Positions 51,160 to 60,204 of a DNA stretch of 64,000 bases are shown here, piece by piece; position 1 is the first letter of the stretch; each line of letters starts with the position of its first letter. Source of the DNA: Rhodanobacter sp. C01 (GTDB lineage Bacteria > Pseudomonadota > Gammaproteobacteria > Xanthomonadales > Rhodanobacteraceae); assembly GCF_002001045.1 (NCBI RefSeq), contig NZ_MUNR01000014.1, positions 722,637 to 786,636 of the forward strand. The letters run 5' to 3'. The notes beneath the pieces are model-generated. The model saw only the letters and a list, made by a program, of their open reading frames with translations. It had not been told where the DNA came from and ran no database searches. The position numbers were made by a program, and so were the translations under genes.

Positions 51160-52254
51160 ATGACACAGGCGAACGAAGCCCTGGTCCGCCGTATCCTCGG
51201 CGAGTTGATCGACACCCATACCGGGGCGCCGCTGGCCGAGTCCTTGCGCGCGGTTGGCGTCGATGGTTCTCGCGTGTCGGTGGATATTCAGCTTGGCTAC
51301 CCGGCAGCGGGTGCGATTGGCAGCCTGACCGGGCTTATTCGGCAGGCCTTGGAGAGCGATCCGGCGATCGAGTCTGCAGTCGTGTCGGTCACCAGCCGCG
51401 TCCACGTGCACAAGGTGCAGGGCACGCTGGGGCCGCTGCCGAACGTGAAGAACATCATCGTGGTGGCATCCGGCAAGGGCGGCGTGGGCAAGTCCACGGT
51501 GTCGGCGAACCTGGCCCTGGCGTTGCAGACCGAGGGCGCGAAGGTTGGCGTGCTGGATGCCGACATTTACGGCCCCAGCCAGCCGACCATGCTGGGCGTC
51601 AGCGGCAAGCCGGAATCGCCCGATGGCAAGAGCATCATCCCGATGCAGGCGCACGGCATGCCGGTGATGTCGATCGGCTTTCTGGTGGAAACGGATACGC
51701 CGATGATCTGGCGCGGCCCGATGGTGACGCAGGCGATGATGCAGCTGCTCACCGACACGCGCTGGGAGCAACTGGACTATCTGATCATCGACCTGCCACC
51801 AGGCACTGGCGACATCCAGCTCACACTGTCGCAGAAGGTGCCGGTGGCGGGCGCAGTGATCGTCACCACGCCGCAGGACATCGCGCTGCTGGATGCGCGC
51901 AAGGCGCTGAAGATGTTCGAGAAGGTCGAGGTGCCGGTGCTCGGTGTGGTGGAGAACATGGCCACGCATATCTGTTCCAACTGCGGCCATGAGGAGCACA
52001 TCTTCGGCGAGGGCGGCGGCGAGCGGATGTCGACGCAATATGGCGTGCCGTATCTGGGTTCGCTGCCGCTGGATATCCGCATCCGCGAGCAGGCCGATGG
52101 CGGCACGCCCACCGTGGTGGCGATGCCGGATTCCGATCTGGCGGCCCGTTACCGCGAGATTGCCCGCAATGCGGCGGGCCGCCTGTCGCGCCAGCCGCGC
52201 AACAAGTCGCTGGGGCTGGGCAAGATCGTGGTGCAGGGCGCGCCGGCTGCATGA
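51160..52254 (+). CDS. apbC: Iron-sulfur cluster carrier protein ApbC/Mrp
   Basis: 364 residues. N-terminal DUF59/MIP18 domain (SLRAVGVDGSRVSVDIQLGYPAAG), P-loop SGKGGVGKSTVSANLALAL, switch regions LDADIYGPSQPTMLGVSG and YLIIDLPPGTGDIQLTLSQ, and the CxxC (ICSNCGHEEHIFG) that holds a bridging [4Fe-4S] cluster in the dimer. Delivers Fe-S clusters to apo-proteins. The stop overlaps the next start (ATGA). An upstream GTG or ATG (51115/51130) is less likely. Confidence 0.95.
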   Translation: MTQANEALVRRILGELIDTHTGAPLAESLRAVGVDGSRVSVDIQLGYPAAGAIGSLTGLIRQALESDPAIESAVVSVTSRVHVHKVQGTLGPLPNVKNIIVVASGKGGVGKSTVSANLALALQTEGAKVGVLDADIYGPSQPTMLGVSGKPESPDGKSIIPMQAHGMPVMSIGFLVETDTPMIWRGPMVTQAMMQLLTDTRWEQLDYLIIDLPPGTGDIQLTLSQKVPVAGAVIVTTPQDIALLDARKALKMFEKVEVPVLGVVENMATHICSNCGHEEHIFGEGGGERMSTQYGVPYLGSLPLDIRIREQADGGTPTVVAMPDSDLAARYREIARNAAGRLSRQPRNKSLGLGKIVVQGAPAA

Positions 52255-52790
52255 TTCAACGACGCGTGCTGTGCCTGTCGGGCAGCCTGCGCCGGATCTC
52301 GGCGAATACCGCGGTGCTGCAGGCAGCGCGGCAGCTGGCGCCAGGCACCCTCGAACTTGAGCTGTATGCCGGTCTCGGCAGCTTGCCGCTGTTCAATCCG
52401 GACGATGACGTCGAGCCGTTGCCGGCTATGGTGCAGGCGTTGCGCGCGGCGGTCGGCCGCAGCGATGCGTTGCTGATCGCCTGTCCCGAGTACGCGCACG
52501 GTGTGCCCGGTGCGTTCAAGAACCTGCTCGACTGGCTGGTCGGCAGCCTGGAGTTTCCGGGCAAGCCGGTGGCACTGCTGAATGCCTCCGCGCGTGGCTC
52601 GCAGCACGCCCAGGCCGCCCTGCGCGAGATTCTGCTCACCATGTCGGCGCGATTGCTGGATCCGGCCAGCGTCACGGTGCCGTTGCCGGGTGCCGGCTGT
52701 GAGGTCGGGACGATTCTGGGCAACGAGGGGCGCTGCGCCGAGTTGCGCACGATGCTGGCAACCTTGGCCGCGGCGTTGTTCGCTGCGTGA
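52251..52790 (+). CDS. NADPH-dependent FMN reductase family protein
   Basis: 179 residues of the flavodoxin-like fold: CLSGSLRRISANTAVLQAARQLAPG (phosphate-binding G-S-L-R), LFNPDDD, and CPEYAHGVPGAFKNLLDWLVG (typical PEYNxGxPGxLKN variant). The final part lacks other domains. Reduces FMN, quinones or other acceptors with NADPH. Coupled to apbC by 4-bp overlap. Confidence 0.88.
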   Translation: MIQRRVLCLSGSLRRISANTAVLQAARQLAPGTLELELYAGLGSLPLFNPDDDVEPLPAMVQALRAAVGRSDALLIACPEYAHGVPGAFKNLLDWLVGSLEFPGKPVALLNASARGSQHAQAALREILLTMSARLLDPASVTVPLPGAGCEVGTILGNEGRCAELRTMLATLAAALFAA

Positions 52791-52886
52791 TGCGCTGATC
52801 GGGTTCCGCGGCCGCTGCCGTGGTATTTTGCACATCTTTGACCAGGCGCATGCCGCGGTCGCAGCCGATTCGAGACTGGAGATCGC

Positions 52887-53453
52887 GTGAGCATCAAATC
52901 CGACAAGTGGATCCGCCGCATGGCCGAGAGCCACGGCATGATCGAGCCGTTCGAGGCAGGACAGGTCAAGGTTCGCGACGGCCAGAAACTGGTGTCCTAC
53001 GGCACCTCCAGCTACGGCTACGACGTGCGCTGCGCGCGCGAATTCAAGATCTTCACGAACATCAATTCGACGATCGTCGATCCGAAATCATTCGACCCGA
53101 CCAGCTTCGTCGACATCGAGGCGGACGTGTGCATCATCCCGCCGAACTCGTTCGCGCTGGCGCGCACGGTCGAGTATTTCCGCATCCCGCGCAAGGTGCT
53201 CACGATCTGCCTCGGCAAGAGCACGTACGCGCGCTGCGGCATCATCGTCAACGTGACACCGCTGGAGCCGGAGTGGGAGGGCCACGTGACGCTGGAGTTT
53301 TCCAATACCACGCCGCTGCCCGCAAAAATCTACGCCAACGAAGGTGTGGCGCAGATGCTTTTCCTCGAATCCGACGAGGAATGCGAGACCAGCTACAAGG
53401 ATCGCGGCGGCAAATACCAGGGCCAGCAGGGCGTGACCTTGCCGCGAACCTGA
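52887..53453 (+). CDS. dcd: dCTP deaminase
   Basis: 188 residues. Deaminates dCTP to dUTP, the main source of dTMP in enteric bacteria. Family motifs [84 protein letters not shown], including the catalytic Glu in WEGH and the trimer-forming tail [20 protein letters not shown]. Confidence 0.98.
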   Translation: MSIKSDKWIRRMAESHGMIEPFEAGQVKVRDGQKLVSYGTSSYGYDVRCAREFKIFTNINSTIVDPKSFDPTSFVDIEADVCIIPPNSFALARTVEYFRIPRKVLTICLGKSTYARCGIIVNVTPLEPEWEGHVTLEFSNTTPLPAKIYANEGVAQMLFLESDEECETSYKDRGGKYQGQQGVTLPRT

Positions 53454-53579
53454 GCCGGACATGCGGGTCCAATCCGGGCGGCTGAACGGCCGGCATCCGG
53501 GTTTGCCGCCTGCTTCACGATCCGGCGTTACACTTCACATGATTGCTGAATCAAACCGTTTGACCTTCAGGAGACCTGC

Positions 53580-54065
53580 ATGATCCGTTTTTCCACATGG
53601 CTGACGCGTGCTACCGCCGCGATCATGCTGGGCAGCATGTTGCTGCTCGCTGGTTGCCATTTTGGCGGCACCAAGAGCGACGTCACCACGGCCTCGATGA
53701 AGGGTCAGTTTGACGCCACCATCCAGTCCTACAAGGAAGGTCAGTTCCTGGTCGATGGTGCGGTGTTGTCGGCGGTCGATCTCGGCAGTCATTTCGCCTA
53801 CCTGAAGGATCAGGGCAAGTTGCCCAAGACCGTATTGCTCGAAGGCAGCGATGATTCGAAGATCCGCAAGCAGCACCTGCAGTACATGGCACGCCTGCAA
53901 CTCGACTATGGGTTCCGCACGTTCTATGACGACAAGGGCACGCTGAAGGAGATCAATCCGCAGGACACCAAGGCGCGGGCACTTGAGGATCATCATGAAA
54001 GGGCACCGACGGCAACCCCGCCGGAACAGGATCACATGCCTACCTCTCCCGGCACTCAGTACTGA
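53580..54065 (+). CDS. Lipoprotein, 161 aa, unknown function
   Basis: Signal peptide with lipobox (LLLAGCHFGG, Cys at about 26), then a soluble domain of about 110 residues (ATIQSYKEGQFLVDGAVLSAVDLGSHFAYLKDQGKLPKTVLLE, IRKQHLQYMARLQLDYGFRTFYDDKGTLKEINP) and a Pro-rich tail. I do not recognise a family. A strong terminator follows about 40 bp downstream. Confidence 0.75.
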   Translation: MIRFSTWLTRATAAIMLGSMLLLAGCHFGGTKSDVTTASMKGQFDATIQSYKEGQFLVDGAVLSAVDLGSHFAYLKDQGKLPKTVLLEGSDDSKIRKQHLQYMARLQLDYGFRTFYDDKGTLKEINPQDTKARALEDHHERAPTATPPEQDHMPTSPGTQY

Positions 54066-54101
54066 TCCGGACAGAACTGAACGCTCCGGTTTCCATCGAG
54101 G

Positions 54102-54128
54102 GCCCGCGGAGCGATCCGCGGGCTTTTT
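54102..54128 (+). terminator. Rho-independent terminator after the lipoprotein gene
   Basis: gcccgcgga / tccgcgggc 9-bp arms with a 4-nt loop, then ttttt. 37 bp downstream of the lipoprotein stop. Confidence 0.85.
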
Positions 54129-54168
54129 CGTGGACAATCGGGGCAGCTGCAGGCGAGGAGCAATGGCG

Positions 54169-54822
54169 TCAGTCGAGCTTGCCGGCACCGAGCTTGTGGT
54201 CCAGCGGCGTGGCAATCGCCGTACGCAACGCTATCTCCAGGCCACGCGCCACATCAGCCAGTGCCATGCTGGGCGAGCCATGTCGCTGCGCTGCCTGTGC
54301 CGGCAGGTACGGAATATGGATGAAGCCGGCACGCACGCCGCGTTTCCTGGCGACCAGATGCAGCATGGCATAGGCGATATGGTTGCAGACATAGGTGCCT
54401 GCGCTGTTCGATATCTCGGCTGGCAAGCCCTGTGCGTGCAGTGCAGCCAGCATTGCCTTGATCGGTAGAGTGCTGAAGTAGGCTGCCGGCGCGCCGGCGA
54501 TCACGGGCTCGTCGATCGGCAGCGCATTGGCGTTGTCGGGAATGCGCGCATCCTGCAGGTTGATCGCTACCCGCTCGATCGATAGTTGTGAGCGGCCGCC
54601 GGCCTGGCCGACGCCAAGCAGGATCGCTGGAGTCAGCTCACGCACCGCCGTCCTGAGCATGCGCAGCGAACCTGCAAACTCCGTCGGCAACTGCAGCGAG
54701 ACAATCCGGTGGCCGCCGATGCGCTTGCCGTGCAATGCACGCACGGCCTCCCATGAGGGGTTGATGCTTTCGCCGCCGAACGGATCGAAGCCAGTCAACA
54801 AAATGCGTGGGACGGTGCTCAT
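54169..54822 (-). CDS. pcp: Pyroglutamyl-peptidase I (pyrrolidone-carboxylate peptidase)
   Basis: 217-residue cysteine peptidase that releases N-terminal pyroglutamate from peptides. ILLTGFDPFGGESINPSWEAV opens the protein; the catalytic triad Glu83 (in LSIERVAINLQDARIPDN), Cys146 (AGTYVCNHIAYAMLH) and His in GFIHIPYLP is visible. Last gene of the pyroglutamate module. Confidence 0.95.
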   Translation of the reverse strand: MSTVPRILLTGFDPFGGESINPSWEAVRALHGKRIGGHRIVSLQLPTEFAGSLRMLRTAVRELTPAILLGVGQAGGRSQLSIERVAINLQDARIPDNANALPIDEPVIAGAPAAYFSTLPIKAMLAALHAQGLPAEISNSAGTYVCNHIAYAMLHLVARKRGVRAGFIHIPYLPAQAAQRHGSPSMALADVARGLEIALRTAIATPLDHKLGAGKLD

Positions 54823-54838
54823 GCAGGCCTCATCGAAT

Positions 54839-55807
54839 TCAGCGGAATAACAGCAGCCACATCAACATGAAGGTGATGGCAAGAATCCACAAGGCGCTCC
54901 ATACCTGCGTACGGATCACGCCATAGGGATTGCGCAGTTCCAGCAGCGCCGCCGGCACCAGGTTGAAGTCGGCCGCCATCGGTGTCAGCAAGGTGCCGCA
55001 GTAGCCGCACAGCATGCCCATCGAGCCGAGGATCGCCGGGTGTGCGCCATGTTGATGGATCAGCAGCGGCAGCCCGATGCCGGCCATCATCACCGGAAAC
55101 GCCGCGAACGCATTGCCCATGATCACGGTGAACAGCACCATGCCGAGTGCGAAGGCGAGCAGGCAGGCAAAGGCGCTGCCGGTCGGCAGGAAGGTACCGG
55201 CCAATGCGGCGATCGCCGCGCCCACGCCGCTTTGCGTGAACACCTCGCCCAGCGCCGCCAGCAGCAGCGGCAGCAGCGCCGCCCAGCCGATCGCGTCGAG
55301 CAGGCGTCGACCTTCGGCCACGCCGTCGTGCATGGGTGCCTGCGCTACGTGCGCCGCCGCGAACAGCGCCACCAGGCAGGCCAGCGCCAGCCCGGTCAGG
55401 GTCATCTGTGGCGTGGCGAATACGGCATGTCCAGCAATGAAAAGATGCGCGCCGAACAACGCCACCAGCAGAGTCACCAAGGGGATCAGCAGGGCGGGTA
55501 CAAACAGCTTGTGACCGAGCCGGATCGCCGATTGCAGACGTTGCTCGGCGCTATTGCTTTCGACATGGGCGTGGCGGCGCAGACGTGGCGCCAGCAGTGC
55601 CAGCATGATCACCCCGGCGCCGGCGATCTGCGCCGGCAGTATCTGACCAGCAGCCTGTTGCGCCAGTACGTAATCGCCGCTACCGAACAGCGTGCCGAGC
55701 ACCAGCCAGAACGCGGCATGCCAGCCGTGCCGCTCGCGCAGATTGCGCAGGCCGGTGTAGAGCAGGAAGGCGGCGATCAGCCAATAGGCGTATTCGATGC
55801 GCAGCAT
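54839..55807 (-). CDS. DUF979 family membrane protein, probable 5-oxoproline transporter subunit
   Basis: 322 residues and about nine helices starting LRIEYAYWLIAAFLLYTGLRNLRERHGW. The core contains MGNAFAAFPVMMAGIGLPLLI and GMLCGYCGTLLTPMAADFNLVPAALLELRNPYGVIRTQVW. DUF979 proteins pair with DUF969 and are usually next to 5-oxoprolinase genes, which suggests they bring 5-oxoproline in. ATG 55807 begins 3 bp before the DUF969 stop. Confidence 0.87.
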   Translation of the reverse strand: MLRIEYAYWLIAAFLLYTGLRNLRERHGWHAAFWLVLGTLFGSGDYVLAQQAAGQILPAQIAGAGVIMLALLAPRLRRHAHVESNSAEQRLQSAIRLGHKLFVPALLIPLVTLLVALFGAHLFIAGHAVFATPQMTLTGLALACLVALFAAAHVAQAPMHDGVAEGRRLLDAIGWAALLPLLLAALGEVFTQSGVGAAIAALAGTFLPTGSAFACLLAFALGMVLFTVIMGNAFAAFPVMMAGIGLPLLIHQHGAHPAILGSMGMLCGYCGTLLTPMAADFNLVPAALLELRNPYGVIRTQVWSALWILAITFMLMWLLLFR

Positions 55808-55809
55808 GC

Positions 55810-56505
55810 TCAGCCCGCCGCTTCGGTGCGTGCGGATGCCGCGCGGCGCTGCAGCCGGCGCTGGTACAGCCATACCCGCACGGACTGGATGATGAAGGCC
55901 GCGATCGCCGTGGGTAGCGCCCACAGCGCAATCGACAACGGGGTCAGCTCGATGCCGTGCTGCGCATAGAAGCCCTGGACCAGCAGCACCGCGCCGAGCG
56001 CGATGAACACGTCCTCGCCGAAGAAGCGCCCGATGTTGTCGGTGGCGGCGGCCACCGCACGCAATTCGTCGCGATCGGCATCGTCGAGCGTGGGCAGGAT
56101 CTTTTCTGCCGCTGCTTCACCCATCGGGGCGAGCAGCGGGCGCACCGTCTGTGCCGGGCCCGCCACGCCAGTGAGGCCAAGCATGGCCAGCAACTGGCGC
56201 AACAGCAGGTAGCCGATCAGCAGTCGGGCCAGGGTCAGTCCGTGCAGGCGCCCTATCCAGCGTTGCGCGTGCTCGCGCAATCCCGCCCGTTCCAGCAGGC
56301 CGATCACCGGCAGGGTCAGCACGAAGATCAGCAGCATGCGGCTGGACACGAAGCTCTTGCCGAGCAGGGCAAGCAGGGCAGGGACCGTGAAACCGGCCAG
56401 CAGGGCGCTGCTGATCGCCGCGGTGACCACCACCAGTACCGGATTGAAGCGCAGCAGGAAGCCGATCACGATCACCGCGACGCCGAGCAGAGGCCAGTAA
56501 TTCAC
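55810..56505 (-). CDS. DUF969 family membrane protein, probable 5-oxoproline transporter subunit
   Basis: 231 residues, GTG start at 56505 with GGAGA before it. NYWPLLGVAVIVIGFLLRFNPVLVVVTAAISSALLAGF and LIGYLLLRQLLAMLGLTGVAGPAQTVRPLLAPM are the family segments. Partner of DUF979, so a two-component permease in the pyroglutamate cluster is the best reading (inference from context). Confidence 0.87.
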   Translation of the reverse strand: MNYWPLLGVAVIVIGFLLRFNPVLVVVTAAISSALLAGFTVPALLALLGKSFVSSRMLLIFVLTLPVIGLLERAGLREHAQRWIGRLHGLTLARLLIGYLLLRQLLAMLGLTGVAGPAQTVRPLLAPMGEAAAEKILPTLDDADRDELRAVAAATDNIGRFFGEDVFIALGAVLLVQGFYAQHGIELTPLSIALWALPTAIAAFIIQSVRVWLYQRRLQRRAASARTEAAG

Positions 56506-56536
56506 GAGTGGTCTCCGCTGCAGTGTAGGGGGGACA

Positions 56537-57301
56537 TCATGCTGCTCCCGGCGCGGCGATCCGCAGGCCGGCTGCTTCAAGCTCGCGGCGCAGCTTGCGG
56601 GCGAGCTGCACGGCATGCGCGCCATCGCCGTGCAGGCACAGCGTGTCGGCATGCAGTGGCACGCGTTGGCCATCCAGCGTGTGCGCCACGCCGTCTCGGG
56701 CGATGCCGAGCGCCTGCGCCAATGCCTGATCCATATCATCGATCACGGCACCGGCTTCGCGGCGTGGCTGCAACGAGCCGTCGGCGCGATAGCGGCGGTC
56801 GACGAAGGCTTCAGAAGCCACCGCCAGGCCAAGCGTCTCGCCGGCCTCAATCAAAGCCGAGCCGGCCAGCCCGAACAGTCGCAGCTGTGGATCGAAGTCG
56901 CGCACGGCACGGGCGATCGCATTGGCCAGTACCGCATCACGCGCCGCCATGTTGTACAACGCACCATGCGGCTTGACATGGGTCAATCGGGTGCCGGCCG
57001 CGCAGGTGAACGCGTGCAGCGCGCCGATCTGGTACAGCGTCAGCGCATGCGCCTCGGCGGGTGTGACGTTCATTTCGCGGCGGCCGAAACCCTGCAGGTC
57101 GGGCAGCGAGACGTGCGCGCCGATCGCGACACCGTGCGCCACCGCCTGCGCCACGGTGTGGCGCATGATCTCCGGGTCGCCGGCATGGAAGCCACAGGCG
57201 ATGTTGGCCGAACTGAGCAGGGCCAGTAGTGCGTCGTCGTCGCCCATGCGCCAGGCGCCAAACGATTCGCCGAGATCACCGTTGAGGTCGATGCGATTCA
57301 T
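56537..57301 (-). CDS. pxpA: 5-oxoprolinase subunit A (LamB/YcsF)
   Basis: 254 residues. Starts RIDLNGDLGESFGAWRMGDDDALL, with the family HAGDPEIMRHTV, HVSLPDLQGFGRREMNVTP and HVKPHGALYNMAARD, where Asp/His residues form the active centre. Works with PxpB and PxpC to hydrolyse 5-oxoproline to glutamate using ATP. Confidence 0.95.
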   Translation of the reverse strand: MNRIDLNGDLGESFGAWRMGDDDALLALLSSANIACGFHAGDPEIMRHTVAQAVAHGVAIGAHVSLPDLQGFGRREMNVTPAEAHALTLYQIGALHAFTCAAGTRLTHVKPHGALYNMAARDAVLANAIARAVRDFDPQLRLFGLAGSALIEAGETLGLAVASEAFVDRRYRADGSLQPRREAGAVIDDMDQALAQALGIARDGVAHTLDGQRVPLHADTLCLHGDGAHAVQLARKLRRELEAAGLRIAAPGAA

Positions 57302-57315
57302 GCGGGTTGACTCAA

Positions 57316-58299
57316 TCACGTGCGTTCCAGTCGTTGTGCGATCGTGCCGAGCAGGCGTGCCAGCCGCTGCCGGTGGGCGGCCAGCCGCGTCAACGCCTCG
57401 TCCAGCGTGGTCTCGTGGAAGCATACGGTATCGCCCGGGCGCCGTTGCGCCAGTCGCGGCAGGTCCACCAGGGCGATCTGGCCGATCCGCGGGTAGCCGC
57501 CGGTCACCGGTGCTTCAGCCAGCAGGGCGATCGGCTGGCCGGACGGTGGCAGTTGCACGGTGCCGGGCAGCGCTGCCTCGGAAATCAGTTCCAGCGGTGC
57601 CCGCAATTGCAGCGCAGGGCCGTCCAGACGGCTGGCGGTGCGGTTGCTGTCCTTGCTCAGAGAAAATTTTCCATCAAGCAACAGCTGTTGCGACGCTGCA
57701 TCCAGCTGCGACCAGTGACTGCCGCGCAGCAGCGCCAGCGGACGCTGGGCGAAGTCGAACCAGGGTTGTGGATCGAGGCTCCAGCCCAGTGGCTGCACTT
57801 CACCGTCTGCGGGTGAGCCGAGTAAGGCGAGAGCGGCACCAACCGGCAACACGTCGTCGGTCTGTAATGGTCGGCCGTGTGCGTAGCCGATGCGTGCATG
57901 CAGGTCGCTGCTGCGGCTGCCAAGCAGGGCTGGTACGTCGAAGCCGCCACGCACGGCGAGATAGCTGCGGCAGCCGCTGGCCATGCCACCGAGGTGCAGC
58001 ACACTGCCGGCGGGTAGGCGACAGGTGGTCCACATCGGCACGCTGTGCTCACTGACGCGGGCAGTGATCGTCGCGCCGGTCAGCGCGATCACCGCAGCCT
58101 GTTCGAAGCGCAGGCTGGGACCGACCAGGGTGCATTCGATCGCCGCCTCGCCGCGCGTGTTGCCGACCAGCGCATTGGCCAGTTGCCACGCGGGCGGATC
58201 CATTGCGCCGGCACGGCCCACGCCGAGCGCGGCGTGGCCAGGGCGCCCGGCGTCCTGCAGGCTGCTCAACAGGCCTGGCTTGATGACCGTGACGTTCAT
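57316..58299 (-). CDS. pxpC: 5-oxoprolinase subunit C (biotin-dependent carboxylase-like, KipA)
   Basis: 327 residues from MNVTVIKPGLLSSLQDAGRPGHAALGVGRAGAMDP, the exact family start. GWSLDPQPWFDFAQRPLALLRG and EAPVTGGYPRIGQIALVDLPRLAQRRPGD (KipA/AHS2 core) follow. The ATG overlaps the PxpB stop by 4 bp; the frame continues upstream but has no family match. Confidence 0.95.
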   Translation of the reverse strand: MNVTVIKPGLLSSLQDAGRPGHAALGVGRAGAMDPPAWQLANALVGNTRGEAAIECTLVGPSLRFEQAAVIALTGATITARVSEHSVPMWTTCRLPAGSVLHLGGMASGCRSYLAVRGGFDVPALLGSRSSDLHARIGYAHGRPLQTDDVLPVGAALALLGSPADGEVQPLGWSLDPQPWFDFAQRPLALLRGSHWSQLDAASQQLLLDGKFSLSKDSNRTASRLDGPALQLRAPLELISEAALPGTVQLPPSGQPIALLAEAPVTGGYPRIGQIALVDLPRLAQRRPGDTVCFHETTLDEALTRLAAHRQRLARLLGTIAQRLERT

Positions 58300-58994
58300 G
58301 CCGGGCTGGTCGCTGCCAGGTCGCGAAACTGGTCTTCGTCGATCGCCTGAAAGCGCACGCGATCGCCTGGGCTGAACAGCGATGGCGTGTTCGCCGTGAT
58401 GTCGAACAATCGCAACGGCGTGCGTCCGATCAGTTGCCAGCCACCGGGGAGCACCTCGGGATAGATGCCGGTCTGACTGCCGCCGATCGCCACGCTGCCG
58501 GCCGGCACGCGTAGTCGCGGATCGGTGCGGCGCGGTACCGCCAGTTGCGGATCCAGCCCGAGCAGGTAAGGAAATCCGGGTGCGAAGCCGAGCATCGCCA
58601 CGCGATAGTCGGCGGCCGTGTGACGGGCGATCACGGTGTCCGTATCGAGCCGGCAAAGTGCGGCAACCCCGGCCAGATCCGGCCCGTACTCGCTTCCGTA
58701 GCAAACCGGAATCACCAGCTCTTGCGCTGCGGCAATCGTTGAAGCGTTTTCGTTCAGAGCTGCAGCAGCGGCAGCCTGTACTTGTTGATGCGGGTTGTTG
58801 CCGGGCCAGTGCTGTGGGTCGAAGCGCAGCAGTACGCTGGCATAGGCGGGTACGCATTCCACTTGCGGCAGATGCTGTCGTAAGCACTCGGTCGCAGCTT
58901 GCACGCACGCATTGAGCTCGATGTCGATGCGCTCACCGAAACGCAGCAGCAGGGCATCCTCAGCCAGTGCTTCGAACTGGATGATCGGCGGCAT
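58296..58994 (-). CDS. pxpB: 5-oxoprolinase subunit B (KipI)
   Basis: 232 residues, cyclophilin-like fold (AHS1). Typical: ELVIPVCYGSEYGPDLAGVAALC, RVAMLGFAPGFPYLLGLDPQLAVPRRTDPRLRVPAGSVAIGGSQTGIYP, GGWQLIGRTPLRLFD. ATGA overlap to pxpC; the five genes with DUF969/979 are in the order pxpB-pxpC-pxpA-DUF969-DUF979-pcp. Confidence 0.95.
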   Translation of the reverse strand: MPPIIQFEALAEDALLLRFGERIDIELNACVQAATECLRQHLPQVECVPAYASVLLRFDPQHWPGNNPHQQVQAAAAAALNENASTIAAAQELVIPVCYGSEYGPDLAGVAALCRLDTDTVIARHTAADYRVAMLGFAPGFPYLLGLDPQLAVPRRTDPRLRVPAGSVAIGGSQTGIYPEVLPGGWQLIGRTPLRLFDITANTPSLFSPGDRVRFQAIDEDQFRDLAATSPA

Positions 58995-59001
58995 CGCGGC
59001 G

Positions 59002-59427
59002 TTATCCGACAGCGTTGGCGAGTGCCTGCCGCAGCGCATCCAGTCGTGCAGTCAGGCTGGCTTCGAGATACGGCTGCGCGGAACCGTAACCCCACACCGG
59101 GCCGGGCCATGCCGGATCACCTTCGCAGCGTGCGATGACGTGTACATGCAGCTGCCGCACGATATTGCCGAGCGCGCCGAGGTTGAGCTTGTCGCATGGA
59201 GCGACGGTGCGCAGTGCCGCCGAGGCGCAATTCACTTCCTGCCACAGCAGCGTCTGTTCATCGGCAGGCAGGTCGGCGATCTCCACCAATCCAGCATGGC
59301 GTGGCACCAACACCAGCCAGGGGAAACGCACGTCGTTCATCAGTCGCACGTCGCACAGGGCGAGCGAGGTGATCAGACGCGTGTCCGCGTCCAGTCGGGG
59401 ATCGAGGATGAAGCTGGGTTTTCTCAT
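59002..59427 (-). CDS. HIT family protein
   Basis: 141 residues with the histidine triad in NIVRQLHVHVIARCEGD (HxHxH-type with hydrophobic x). SLALCDVRLMNDVRFPWLVLVPRHAGLVEIADLP is the N-terminal beta sheet. Nucleotide hydrolase/transferase of unknown substrate. Its start overlaps the stop of the dienelactone hydrolase gene by 4 bp; its own stop is 8 bp before pxpB, so it may belong to either operon. Confidence 0.9.
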   Translation of the reverse strand: MRKPSFILDPRLDADTRLITSLALCDVRLMNDVRFPWLVLVPRHAGLVEIADLPADEQTLLWQEVNCASAALRTVAPCDKLNLGALGNIVRQLHVHVIARCEGDPAWPGPVWGYGSAQPYLEASLTARLDALRQALANAVG

Positions 59428-60095
59428 GCGCCAGCCAGATAGTTGTCGAAGAATGCCAGCGTACGCTGCAGAGCGAGCTTCGCGCTGGCTTCGTGATAAG
59501 CGTGCGGATCGATGTCGCGGTTGAACGCGTGACCAGCGGGATAGGTGAAGGTTTCCATCTGCGGTAGCAGCTCGCGATGCTTCGCGACGGTTTCCATCGG
59601 GATACCGGTATCTTTCTCGCCGAAGTGGAACATTACCGGGGCCTTCGGCGTTTCGCCGAGGAACGGCAGGTTGCGTCCGCCGTAGTAGCTCACCGACGGT
59701 AGCCCGAGGCGCAGTGCGGAGAGCAGGGCGACCGTGCCACCCCAGCAGTAGCCGACGGTGCCAATCTTGCCGGCAGAGGCAATGGCCCCGGCGGCGCTGG
59801 CCACGTCCTCGATGGCGCGGTCGAGCCCCAACTCCATTACCAGCTCCTTGCCGCGGGCATAACCGGCTTCGTCATAGCCCAGTTCAACGCCGGTTTCCAG
59901 ATGGTCGAAGAACGCCGGCGCGATCGCGGTATAGCCGTGTTCTGCGAAGCGATCGACCACGCTGCGCATGTGCGCGTTGACGCCGAAGATCTCCTGGATC
60001 ACCACGATGCCGCCCTTTGGTTTGCCCTGCGGCTGGGCCAGATAGGCACCGATGCACTGGGTGCGTGTGGTGGGTAGGTTGATCTGCTGGCCCAT
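59424..60095 (-). CDS. Dienelactone hydrolase family protein
   Basis: 223 residues, alpha/beta hydrolase fold. GGIVVIQEIFGVNAHMRSVVDRFAEHGYTAIAPAFFDH; nucleophile Cys in VGYCWGGTVALL; Asp in HFGEKDTGIP; His in YPAGHAFNRDID. The catalytic cysteine variety is the DLH group (carboxymethylenebutenolidase-like). No aromatic degradation genes nearby, so the native substrate is open. ATG 60095 with family similarity starting immediately. Confidence 0.92.
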   Translation of the reverse strand: MGQQINLPTTRTQCIGAYLAQPQGKPKGGIVVIQEIFGVNAHMRSVVDRFAEHGYTAIAPAFFDHLETGVELGYDEAGYARGKELVMELGLDRAIEDVASAAGAIASAGKIGTVGYCWGGTVALLSALRLGLPSVSYYGGRNLPFLGETPKAPVMFHFGEKDTGIPMETVAKHRELLPQMETFTYPAGHAFNRDIDPHAYHEASAKLALQRTLAFFDNYLAGA

Positions 60096-60204
60096 GGCTG
60101 GATGCTCGCGGTTTCGAAGCGGTGATCTTAGCTGTCGCAGCATCGCTCGCACGCTCGCGTATAATCGCCTGTTTCCCCGCACGTTTTCACGGTAACCCAG
60201 GCTC

